Assembly: GCA_023229045.1 (NCBI GenBank)
Contig: JALOAB010000130.1
Coordinates: forward strand, 1-6,385
Direction of reading: 5' to 3'
Length of the DNA: 6,385 nt
From: Fidelibacterota bacterium
Lineage (GTDB): Bacteria; Fidelibacterota; UBA2242
Shown: positions 1-6,091 of the stretch, one piece after another
Position numbering within the stretch: position 1 is the first letter of the stretch
How the letters are laid out: each line of letters begins with the position of its first letter
The notes under the pieces: model-generated
The model's input: the letters and a program-made list of their open reading frames with translations, nothing else
Told to the model about the DNA's origin: nothing
Database searches by the model: none
Translations under genes and position numbers: made by a program

Positions 1-1247
1 CCGGTCAGTTCCGCGCTTAGGAAGGGTGTGTTCTGAGAACGCGAATAGATATTCTTGCGGTTGAAAATCCACCACTCGTTAGGATCGAAAATCGTCAGAT
101 TGGCTTCGGCACCGTTTTGCAATTTGGCTAAAGGTAAATTCATGATCGTGGCTGGATTGACTGTCAGCAATTTGATTAATTGCACGAGAGTCAGATGCCC
201 GGGATGCACCAGATGCGTCATCGCCAGGGCAAAGGCCGTTTCCAGTCCGATCATGCCGTATGAAGCCAGGTCAAATGAGGTTTCCTTGGTGTCAATCGTA
301 TGCGGGGCATGGTCGGTGGCAATAGCGTCAATCGTGCCATCCTTCAGTCCGGCGATCAGCGCCTGGCGGTCAGATTCGGTGCGCAAAGGCGGCGCGACTT
401 TACCATTGGCATCGAAAGTACGCAGATATTCATCCGTCAGTGAAAAGTGGTGTGGCGTAGCTTCAGCGCTAACTTTAACGCCCTCGGCTTTGGCTTTACG
501 AATCAGTTCCACCGCGCCGGCGGTCGAAACATGCGGAATATGCAAGCGCGCGCCGGTGAATTTTGCCAATTGCAGATCGCGATTGATCATTATTTCTTCA
601 GCCTGGGCGGGATTGCCCGGCAATCCAAGCTGTGTCGCGACAATCCCCTCATTCATCAGCCCATCGGACTTAAGTTCAGGATCTTCGGCATGATTGATGA
701 CCGGTTTGGCGGTTAGTTTGGAATATTCGAGGGCAAAACGCATGAGCCTGGAATTCTGGAGCGGAGTTCCATCATCGGAGAATGCCACCGCGCCAGCCTG
801 GGCGAGTTCGACCATATTGGTCAGTTCCGCTCCCTGCCGCCCTTTTGTAATAGCGGCAATCGGGTAAACCTCCGCCAGCAGGTTTTCAGCCTGCCGATAG
901 ATGAAGCGGACGGCCTCCTGGGTATCGATCGCCGGATCAGTATTCGGCATACAGCAGATCTTGGTAAAACCGCCGGCCAGCGCCGCCCGCACTCCGGTTG
1001 CGATAGTCTCCTCGTCCTCATTGCCCGGCTCGCGCAAATGGGTATGCAGATCGACAAACCCCGGCGCTACATACAAACCTTTAAGATCAGTTTTATTCTT
1101 AATTTTCTCCGCCGCAATTGATTTGCCAATACTTTTAATCTTGCCTTTTTCGATCAGGATATCGGTCTCGTAGGTTTCTTGTTTAAAGGGATCGACTACG
1201 AGCGCATTGCGCAACAGCAATTCGTCTTTTATGGCTTTAATTTGCAT
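1..1247 (-). CDS. pyrC: Dihydroorotase (class I), 3' end cut by window edge
   Basis: This gene encodes cytosolic, metal-dependent dihydroorotase, which cyclises N-carbamoyl-L-aspartate to L-dihydroorotate in the third step of de novo pyrimidine synthesis. The frame is open from the ATG at 1247 to the window edge, giving 415 complete codons; class I enzymes have about 425-430 residues, so only a short tail is missing. Visible motifs are the metal site DLHTHLREPG (residues 66-75; His68, His70), MPNT (100-103), FSDDG (156-160; Asp158, the class I position where other classes use a carboxylated Lys), INHAED (184-189; His186), PHVS (His239), KVAPPLR (283-289) and ATDHAPH (310-316; catalytic Asp312). 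The spacing of these residues fits the Aquifex-type enzyme. The start is supported by GAGGAG at 1253-1258, five bases before the ATG. It follows pyrB after 22 nt, so it is surely in the same transcript and under the same attenuator. The Asn usual in the NPPLR motif is Ala here, a substitution I regard as tolerated. Confidence 0.96.
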   Translation of the reverse strand, partial: MQIKAIKDELLLRNALVVDPFKQETYETDILIEKGKIKSIGKSIAAEKIKNKTDLKGLYVAPGFVDLHTHLREPGNEDEETIATGVRAALAGGFTKICCMPNTDPAIDTQEAVRFIYRQAENLLAEVYPIAAITKGRQGAELTNMVELAQAGAVAFSDDGTPLQNSRLMRFALEYSKLTAKPVINHAEDPELKSDGLMNEGIVATQLGLPGNPAQAEEIMINRDLQLAKFTGARLHIPHVSTAGAVELIRKAKAEGVKVSAEATPHHFSLTDEYLRTFDANGKVAPPLRTESDRQALIAGLKDGTIDAIATDHAPHTIDTKETSFDLASYGMIGLETAFALAMTHLVHPGHLTLVQLIKLLTVNPATIMNLPLAKLQNGAEANLTIFDPNEWWIFNRKNIYSRSQNTPFLSAELT

Positions 1248-1269
1248 ATTATCTCCTCATATCCAGTAT

Positions 1270-2190
1270 TTATTTCCCGCCTAACAGCAGAAAGAGCACC
1301 GCCATTCGCACGGCGACTCCGTTTAAAACCTGATGCAAAATAATCGAATGTTCACTGTCGGCGATATCGGAATCAATTTCGACTCCGCGGTTGATCGGAC
1401 CGGGATGCATAATCGTGATCGTTTTATGCAATTTATCCAGGCGTTCGCGCGTAATGCCGAAGACTGCCCGGTATTCGCGGAGCGAGGGAATAAAGCCCTT
1501 ACCCTGGCGCTCGCGCTGAATGCGCAGAACATTGATGGCATCCGCAAAGTCCAGAGCCTCGTCAAGGTTGTAGATTACCTTTACGCCGAGTGACTCGATT
1601 CCAACCGGTATAAAAGTTGGCGGTCCGCACAGAGCGACATTGGCTCCCATTGTCAAAAGACCGTAAATATTGGAAAGCGCCACCCGACTATGAAGGATGT
1701 CGCCGATGATGGCGACATTCAAACCATCCAGCGAGCCGTACTTTTCCTGCAATGACATCATATCCAGTAAAGCCTGGGTCGGGTGCTCATGCGCCCCGTC
1801 GCCGGCATTGATAACCACTGCATCGACGAATTGTGATAAAAGTTTAACCGAGCCGGGCGCGCTGTGTCGCATTACGACCGCATCCATTTTCATAGCGAAC
1901 AGATTGCGGATCGTGTCTTTCAGGCTTTCGCCTTTAGCCAGGCTACTGCCGCTGGATGAAAAATTGACCGTGTCAGCCGAGAGGCGCTTTTCCGCCAGTT
2001 CGAACGAAATCCGGGTGCGGGTCGAATTTTCGAAGAAGAGATTGACAATAGTCTTGCCCTGCAGAGTCGGCACGCGCTTGATCGGACGCTCAAGTACTTC
2101 CCGGAAGGAGAAAGCCGCATCCAGGATGGCGCTGATATCGGCGCGCGGCACGCCTTCCAAGCCCAGCAGGTGTTTGATGCTTAAATTCAT
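1270..2190 (-). CDS. pyrB: Aspartate carbamoyltransferase catalytic chain
   Basis: The product transfers the carbamoyl group of carbamoyl phosphate to L-aspartate, giving N-carbamoylaspartate, the second step of UMP synthesis in the cytosol. At 306 residues it has normal full length for a catalytic chain. The carbamoyl-phosphate domain shows FFENSTRTR (52-60), the mobile-loop motif SLAKGES (83-89; Lys86 reaches the neighbouring active site), MRHSAPGS (107-114) and the substrate motif HEHPTQ (134-139). The aspartate domain shows GDILHSRV (163-170), LRIQRER (222-228) and MHPGPINRG (261-269), the variant seen in ATCases of pyrR-type operons. No regulatory chain (pyrI) is present in the window. 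The ATG overlaps the pyrR stop as ATGA, implying translational coupling, and a strong GGAGGAG (2196-2202) lies inside the end of pyrR. Direct adjacency to pyrC leaves open an ATCase-DHOase complex as in Aquifex, which the sequence alone cannot show. Confidence 0.98.
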   Translation of the reverse strand: MNLSIKHLLGLEGVPRADISAILDAAFSFREVLERPIKRVPTLQGKTIVNLFFENSTRTRISFELAEKRLSADTVNFSSSGSSLAKGESLKDTIRNLFAMKMDAVVMRHSAPGSVKLLSQFVDAVVINAGDGAHEHPTQALLDMMSLQEKYGSLDGLNVAIIGDILHSRVALSNIYGLLTMGANVALCGPPTFIPVGIESLGVKVIYNLDEALDFADAINVLRIQRERQGKGFIPSLREYRAVFGITRERLDKLHKTITIMHPGPINRGVEIDSDIADSEHSIILHQVLNGVAVRMAVLFLLLGGK

Positions 2191-2735
2191 TTCTGCTCCT
2201 CCACTAACAGGATTTCATCCTTGCCGTCAATTTCCTTCATCAGGACGCGAACCTCTTCACCGATTGAGGTCGGCACGTTTTTACCAACGTAATCGGGCTT
2301 AATGGGCAGTTCGCGATGCCCGCGATCGACCAATACCGCCAGTTGAATTATCGACGGTCGCCCGAAATCCATCAAAGCATCCAGAGCGGCGCGGATCGTT
2401 CGACCGGTATAGATTACATCGTCAACCAGAATCAGAATTTTTTCGTCAACATTAAATGGGATGTCAGTGACTTCGACACGCGGCAATTTCGTTTTCATGC
2501 GGAAGTCATCGCGATACATAACAACGTCGAGCACGCCGACCGGCAAGGTGGCTTGTTCGATCTCCTCGATCTTGTGCGCCAGGCGTTTTGCCAGAAAATC
2601 GCCCCGGGTACGGATCCCGACGATACCGATGTTTTCGGTGCCTTTGCATTTTTCAATAATTTCGTGCGCCAGACGGGTAATTGTGCGGTTCAGTCCCTGT
2701 TCATCTGCCAGACGGGCTTTTACTTTAAATTCCAT
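2187..2735 (-). CDS. pyrR: PyrR, pyr operon RNA-binding attenuation regulator / uracil phosphoribosyltransferase
   Basis: PyrR is a PRTase-fold protein that binds pyr leader RNA when UMP or UTP is abundant and PRPP is low, favouring transcription termination; many homologues also convert uracil plus PRPP to UMP. With the ATG at 2735 it has 182 residues, the usual family length (about 178-185). Signatures are GIRTRGDFLAKRL (40-52), the PRPP loop ILVDDVIYTGRTIRAAL (102-118), LVDRGHRELPIKPDYVG (135-151) and KNVPTS (152-157). I chose the ATG at 2735 because AGGAG (2742-2746) sits six bases upstream and the protein then begins at the family's usual place. A longer in-frame reading from a GTG at 2762 would start inside the terminator hairpin and add nine residues unlike the family. 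It is the first gene of a pyrR-pyrB-pyrC operon, overlaps pyrB by 4 nt, and probably regulates itself through the leader hairpins directly upstream. Confidence 0.97.
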   Translation of the reverse strand: MEFKVKARLADEQGLNRTITRLAHEIIEKCKGTENIGIVGIRTRGDFLAKRLAHKIEEIEQATLPVGVLDVVMYRDDFRMKTKLPRVEVTDIPFNVDEKILILVDDVIYTGRTIRAALDALMDFGRPSIIQLAVLVDRGHRELPIKPDYVGKNVPTSIGEEVRVLMKEIDGKDEILLVEEQK

Positions 2736-2741
2736 GCTTGA

Positions 2742-2746
2742 CTCCT
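2742..2746 (-). promoter_or_regulatory. pyrR: Ribosome-binding site of pyrR (decides the start)
   Basis: AGGAG on the minus strand lies six bases before the ATG at 2735 and one base after the T-rich tract of the upstream terminator. It fixes the pyrR start against the longer GTG alternative. Because it follows the terminator directly, a terminated transcript ends before this site. Confidence 0.85.
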
Positions 2747-2747
2747 G

Positions 2748-2774
2748 AAAATAAAAAACCACCGCGCGGGGTGG
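2748..2774 (-). terminator. Intrinsic terminator in the pyrR leader (attenuator)
   Basis: On the minus strand CCACC (2770-2774) pairs perfectly with GGTGG (2759-2763) around a six-base GC-rich loop, followed at once by TTTTTTATTTT (2748-2758). This is a canonical Rho-independent terminator, though the stem is only five base pairs. It lies between the upstream gene and the pyrR ribosome-binding site, so it cannot end pyrR-pyrB-pyrC; any transcript reaching pyrR must read through it. That position, just downstream of a PyrR-binding-type hairpin, makes it the regulated terminator of an attenuation system. It may also reduce read-through from the permease operon upstream. Confidence 0.85.
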
Positions 2775-2792
2775 ATTGCTTGTCTTGCTTTT

Positions 2793-2826
2793 GCCTTTCC
2801 CAACTCACGGTTTGGTCTTTAAAGGC
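2793..2826 (-). promoter_or_regulatory. PyrR-binding RNA hairpin (anti-antiterminator)
   Basis: The minus-strand RNA can form a two-tier hairpin. The lower stem is GCCUUU (2821-2826) with AAAGGC (2793-2798), six pairs. A purine-rich bulge follows (AAAGA on the left, a single G on the right). The upper stem is CCAA (2812-2815) with UUGG (2800-2803), topped by an A-G apposition and the hexaloop CCGUGA (2805-2810). PyrR-binding loops of Bacillus and other bacteria have a lower stem, purine-rich internal bulge, upper stem and CNGNGA loop, and the core order CUUUAAA...CNGNGAG...AAGG is kept here. The A-G apposition replaces the usual C-G closing pair. Its place, 19 bases upstream of the terminator in the leader of an operon that begins with pyrR, supports the same role: UMP-bound PyrR stabilises it and permits termination. 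Confidence 0.82.
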
Positions 2827-2849
2827 TCCTTCTTATTTATTGGGCGAAA

Positions 2850-2880
2850 TTTAAAGGGTAATTTGTTTAATTCCTATCAA
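2850..2880 (-). promoter_or_regulatory. Candidate promoter of the pyrR-pyrB-pyrC operon
   Basis: TTGATA (2875-2880) matches the sigma-70 -35 consensus at five of six positions. TTTAAA (2850-2855) is a four-of-six -10 match, but the spacer of 19 bases is longer than ideal. Transcription would start near 2843, giving about 100 nt of leader that contains the whole hairpin and terminator. A second -10 candidate, TAAATA (2834-2839), would start just before the hairpin but has only a poor -35. The region is AT-rich throughout, so chance matches are likely. Confidence 0.3.
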
Positions 2881-2921
2881 TTTTTAAAATTTTGCAGGCG
2901 ATTCAATGAACCTGAAATTAT

Positions 2922-4664
2922 TCATTCGATTTTAGCAATACAATCAAGTATCGCTCGTGAACAGGCATAAGTGGCTTCGAGCCCCTTGGCGCTCATGCGT
3001 TGACTGAGGAGACTGGCTCTCAGATTGTAGGGCGTGTCCGAAGTGTAATGCAAGACGCCTATCGGATAAGGCGACCGGACGTCGAGAATTTTCTTGTCCC
3101 GGGCAATCATGCCCTCCAGATGTTCATAAAGCGCCGAAAGATATGGCCCGGTCTCCATCTCAATTCCGGTAAAATCAATCCCACGATAATCCTTTACCGA
3201 TTCCCGGGAATGGAGAAAGGTGCCCCTGACAGTCAGGGTGCGCTGTTCATCGAAAACGGCTATCGCAGACAAATAGGGCGCCAGCCAGCCGGCTGAAAAA
3301 ACATTGCGGAAACGATACAGCTTGGCGGAATGAACATCACGCACTTCGTTCGGTATCATAATATCGCCTATCCGGCCGATCATAGCGGCTGATTTACCCA
3401 GAATGAATACCCCCTTGATCCTCTGAACTCCCGCCAAAATTAACTTCATCAGGTTATACGCCGCGTAACCTAACGGATAATCGAAATTAAAAATAAGTGC
3501 TTTTTCCTGCTTCCAACGGTCAAACTGCTTATTCTTACAATCCGGATTAACTCGGAATAATTTCAAACTGGAATCCAGCCGACTGCAATCGATTTTATCT
3601 AACTCGATTACCTGCGCCTCGAGATTCAGATAATGATCAAGATTACAGCGCCGTATTCCTACTGATTCTTCCTGTGCGATCATTTGCGGAATATACTCAG
3701 GATGCCGGTCAAAGAAGGAGCGCTGTGCATAATAGAGAAAATTGAAACGCAAACTTTCGTCTTCGTGTTTCAATTGCTTCCAGTAGTGTTGCAGGTAAGC
3801 GTCGTCATCATCGATGATCTGATCGAGTGTGTCCGCCATAATTTCATCCTGATGATGCCGGGCAAAACCGGAAACGAGGTTGACAAGGCTGTGGGTGTTG
3901 CTCGAAACGATATACATCGGTCGCGCCTCAAAATCGATATCATCAAAGTGATTCTGAATCGCCTCAAACCAATTCGTGAAGGTTTTTTTGAAATCGCCGG
4001 CGCGTAACGGCAGACGTTCGACAATGATGTTTTTGGGAGCTTCGGCAATCAGTTGCAGATTTCTATCCCAGTTATCCGCCCAGAGCCGCCGCAGAAGTTC
4101 CCAGTCCTTTTCATTGACATTGAACAGACGCCGAATTTCAGCTTCCATTGTAGAAACCCTGTCGCGACCTTCCGCCAACGCCTTTCTCAAGGGCGAAGAT
4201 TGCAGGCGCCGATGCATTGCATTCCATTCGATCTGATAGGCGCAGAGCGACGGAATCAGATCATCGTAATCGGTAATATTGTTGACTAAAACCGCCAGCA
4301 CATTCCGACCGTCAAAATGGGCGCGCCGGCGCCGGCGATGGGCATCAACCCGATTCCAGAGGAGAACATGACCAAAACCACTGTCAACGAATACCTTTTC
4401 AGTCGAGCCAAGAATGATCCACTTAATCAAGGGTAAACAGGCGGGGAGTCGCTCGGCAGAATAGATGAAGGCTGACAGATTAATATGATCCTGATTCGCT
4501 GAGCGATGCAGGCTGGAATCGATGCGGCGGTGCGCATTTTCAAGTCCACCAATGTCAATCTTGCCAGGCTTATCGAGCATTTCATGGAATAGGGCCGTGT
4601 ATTCATCGACCGGATGAGGTTTCATCACTGAAGAAAGCGCCGGTCGGTTTAGATTAATCTGCAT
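2922..4664 (-). CDS. Uncharacterised protein with C-terminal nucleoside phosphorylase/nucleosidase-like domain
   Basis: The 580-residue product has no signal peptide or membrane segment and is probably cytosolic. Residues about 385-580 read like a PNP/MTA-SAH nucleosidase core. A hydrophobic strand and helix (389-411) resembles the family's VxSGxGxxxAAxxxxxLL segment. GVFILGKSAAMIGRIGDIMI (418-437) matches TGSAGGL...VGDIVV, VRGTFLHS (479-486) matches the strand before the ribose site, GIEMETG (500-506) matches the VEMEA ribose-binding motif (Met503, Glu504), and HYTSDTP (539-545) matches ISD, with Asp543 at the place of the catalytic Asp. I cannot place the family's first strand and phosphate loop. 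Residues 1-385 are unassigned: they include an Arg run (110-114), ITDYDDLIPSLCAYQIEW (130-147), IIVERLPL (213-220) and an acidic patch (DDDD, 285-288). The family may be the one catalogued as DUF6909, from memory and unverified. The start is uncertain, as neither this ATG nor Met14 has a Shine-Dalgarno sequence. It follows the permease after 28 nt, suggesting base or nucleoside salvage; the substrate is unknown. Confidence 0.8.
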   Translation of the reverse strand: MQINLNRPALSSVMKPHPVDEYTALFHEMLDKPGKIDIGGLENAHRRIDSSLHRSANQDHINLSAFIYSAERLPACLPLIKWIILGSTEKVFVDSGFGHVLLWNRVDAHRRRRRAHFDGRNVLAVLVNNITDYDDLIPSLCAYQIEWNAMHRRLQSSPLRKALAEGRDRVSTMEAEIRRLFNVNEKDWELLRRLWADNWDRNLQLIAEAPKNIIVERLPLRAGDFKKTFTNWFEAIQNHFDDIDFEARPMYIVSSNTHSLVNLVSGFARHHQDEIMADTLDQIIDDDDAYLQHYWKQLKHEDESLRFNFLYYAQRSFFDRHPEYIPQMIAQEESVGIRRCNLDHYLNLEAQVIELDKIDCSRLDSSLKLFRVNPDCKNKQFDRWKQEKALIFNFDYPLGYAAYNLMKLILAGVQRIKGVFILGKSAAMIGRIGDIMIPNEVRDVHSAKLYRFRNVFSAGWLAPYLSAIAVFDEQRTLTVRGTFLHSRESVKDYRGIDFTGIEMETGPYLSALYEHLEGMIARDKKILDVRSPYPIGVLHYTSDTPYNLRASLLSQRMSAKGLEATYACSRAILDCIAKIE

Positions 4665-4692
4665 CGGCTGTCAACGATTATTCGGAAGCTGG

Positions 4693-6021
4693 CTAATGGC
4701 GAAAAACCTCCAGGTTTAAGAGCAGAAAAATCGCCATCAGATCCAGAACAATGACGATCCATGAAACCTGGCGATATTTGCCGCTACCTATTTTAATCAC
4801 CGTCCAGCTCAATATGCCCCAGATGACGCCCTGGGTAATGGATTCAGTCAATGGCATAGTTATCATTGTAATGAAAAATGGAATCGCCTCATCGAAGCGC
4901 TCCCAGCGCACGTAGATTAGCGGTTTGAGCATAAATACACCTGCCATAATGAGAAGCGGCGCCGTCGCTATCGAGGGGACCAGATTGATTAGTGGTGATA
5001 AAAATAAAAACGGCAGAAATAACAACCCGGCCACTATAGCAGTCAGACCGGTTCTGCCACCGGCTCTTACTCCGGTGGATGATTCTATATAAGCCGTCGC
5101 CGGACTGGCGCCGATAATTCCCGAGATTGCCAGCGCGATCGCGTTGCATACCAGACTTTCTCGCACGGCAACCGGCTCGCCATCACCGTCGACTAAATCG
5201 CCGGCTTCACTGACGCCGACACAGGTTGAATAGCTATCAAAAAAAGTGCTAAAGGCCAGTACGATTATCAATGCCAGATGCATCGACTTCGCGGCGCCTA
5301 CTAAATCGAGTTTGAACAACAGACTGAAATCCGGCGCCTGATACAATCCCTGCCAGGTGACGACCGTCGTATCGCCCCATAATCGTCCCAGAGGCACGGC
5401 AATCAGGGTTGATATGATAACACTCCAGATAAAAGCCCCCTTGATCCGACGCATTACATGTACAGTCGCGATTACGAAACAGAGAATAAAGGTCAGGAAA
5501 GCCGGGTCGCTTTCTCCCAGCATCAGTCCGCCGTTCGGTCTGCCAACGATAAATCCGGCCGACTTCATTCCAATTAGCGCAATGTACAACCCGATGCCAC
5601 CCGCCACACCGTAGCGTAGCATGCGCGGAATCCCATTGATCAATAGACGGCGACGATCAAAAAGTACTATACCCAAAAAGATCACTCCGGCATAGAAAAC
5701 ACATCCCAAAGCGGTTTCCAGTTTGATGTTTCCGGAGCGGACGATCATCATCACGAACATATAATTGAGGCTCATTCCGGGAGCGATCACCAGGGGCGTC
5801 CGGGCATAAATGCCCATGAGAATGGAACTGACAGCCGTCACCAGCACCGTGGCAGTCACAGATGCCGAGTGCGGCACACCCGCCTCAGCGAGGATAACCG
5901 GATTCAGCACGACAATGTACATCATCGCTAAAAAGGTCGTTATCCCGGCGACAATTTCTGTGCGGATGTCCGTTCCGCAATTGCGCATATCGAAATAATC
6001 AGTTAGGAAGTTCGCCTTCAT
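4693..6021 (-). CDS. NCS2/AzgA-family nucleobase permease (purine-type)
   Basis: This is an inner-membrane, probably proton-coupled nucleobase importer of the AzgA/GhxP/PbuG branch, whose known members carry adenine, guanine or hypoxanthine. At 442 residues it has the usual family length, with 12-14 hydrophobic stretches. Family marks in order are AGITTFLAMMYIVVLNPVIL (25-44), APGMSLN (80-86), FDSYSTCVGVSEAGDLVD (261-278), SPATAYIESSTGVRAGGRTG (306-325), a hydrophobic segment ending LFLSPL (339-344), ATAPLLIMAGVFML (352-365) and the terminal ESITQGVIWG block (393-402). Several substrate-site positions depart from the consensus I know: APGMGLNA is APGMSLNY, FDxxGT is FDSYST, and the TS before the YIES motif is SP. 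The exact base is therefore uncertain. No Shine-Dalgarno sequence precedes the ATG. The 580-residue PNP-like gene follows after 28 nt, so the two probably form an operon for uptake and conversion of bases or nucleosides. Confidence 0.92.
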   Translation of the reverse strand: MKANFLTDYFDMRNCGTDIRTEIVAGITTFLAMMYIVVLNPVILAEAGVPHSASVTATVLVTAVSSILMGIYARTPLVIAPGMSLNYMFVMMIVRSGNIKLETALGCVFYAGVIFLGIVLFDRRRLLINGIPRMLRYGVAGGIGLYIALIGMKSAGFIVGRPNGGLMLGESDPAFLTFILCFVIATVHVMRRIKGAFIWSVIISTLIAVPLGRLWGDTTVVTWQGLYQAPDFSLLFKLDLVGAAKSMHLALIIVLAFSTFFDSYSTCVGVSEAGDLVDGDGEPVAVRESLVCNAIALAISGIIGASPATAYIESSTGVRAGGRTGLTAIVAGLLFLPFLFLSPLINLVPSIATAPLLIMAGVFMLKPLIYVRWERFDEAIPFFITMITMPLTESITQGVIWGILSWTVIKIGSGKYRQVSWIVIVLDLMAIFLLLNLEVFRH

Positions 6022-6069
6022 TTAATGTTCATTGGATTAATAAGGGCAATTATTTGAATGATAGGTCAA

Positions 6070-6089
6070 TTAATTTCCCGTAAAATTAA
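6070..6089. repeat. AT-rich inverted repeat between the T9SS-type gene and the permease
   Basis: On the minus strand TTAATTT (6083-6089) is perfectly complementary to AAATTAA (6070-6076) around the loop TACGGG. It begins three bases after the stop at 6092. No T-tract follows on the minus strand, so it is a poor intrinsic terminator; TTGACC (6064-6069), a possible -35 element, follows instead. It could be an operator, a weak terminator or RNA-end stabiliser for the upstream gene, or chance in AT-rich DNA. The 70-base gap must hold both the end of one gene and any promoter of the permease. Confidence 0.35.
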
Positions 6090-6091
6090 CT

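Noticed and set aside
55..693. 212-codon open frame on the plus strand
   Set aside because: It lies opposite the pyrC coding frame, whose translation carries all dihydroorotase motifs; its own translation shows no recognisable domain and it is a shadow.
1697..2302. 201-codon open frame on the plus strand across pyrB and pyrR
   Set aside because: It is antisense to two confidently identified genes, with no family-like motifs and no ribosome-binding site that I can support.
2736..2762. Longer pyrR reading from a GTG at 2762
   Set aside because: It would start inside the 3' arm of the terminator and add residues not found in the family; the ATG at 2735 has a good AGGAG site.
2895..2914. CAGG...CCTG hairpin after the 580-residue gene as a terminator
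   Set aside because: The stem is only four pairs with an interrupted interior, and the following AAAATTTTAAAAA is not a clean T-tract.
6022..6036. Four-codon upstream reading frame (ATG AAC ATT AAA TGA) overlapping the permease start
   Set aside because: It is so short that chance in AT-rich DNA explains it, and it has no ribosome-binding site of its own.
6038..6069. Promoter TTGACC / TTATTA for the permease
   Set aside because: The spacer is about 20 bases and the -10 match is weak in an AT-rich gap; not enough to list as a feature.
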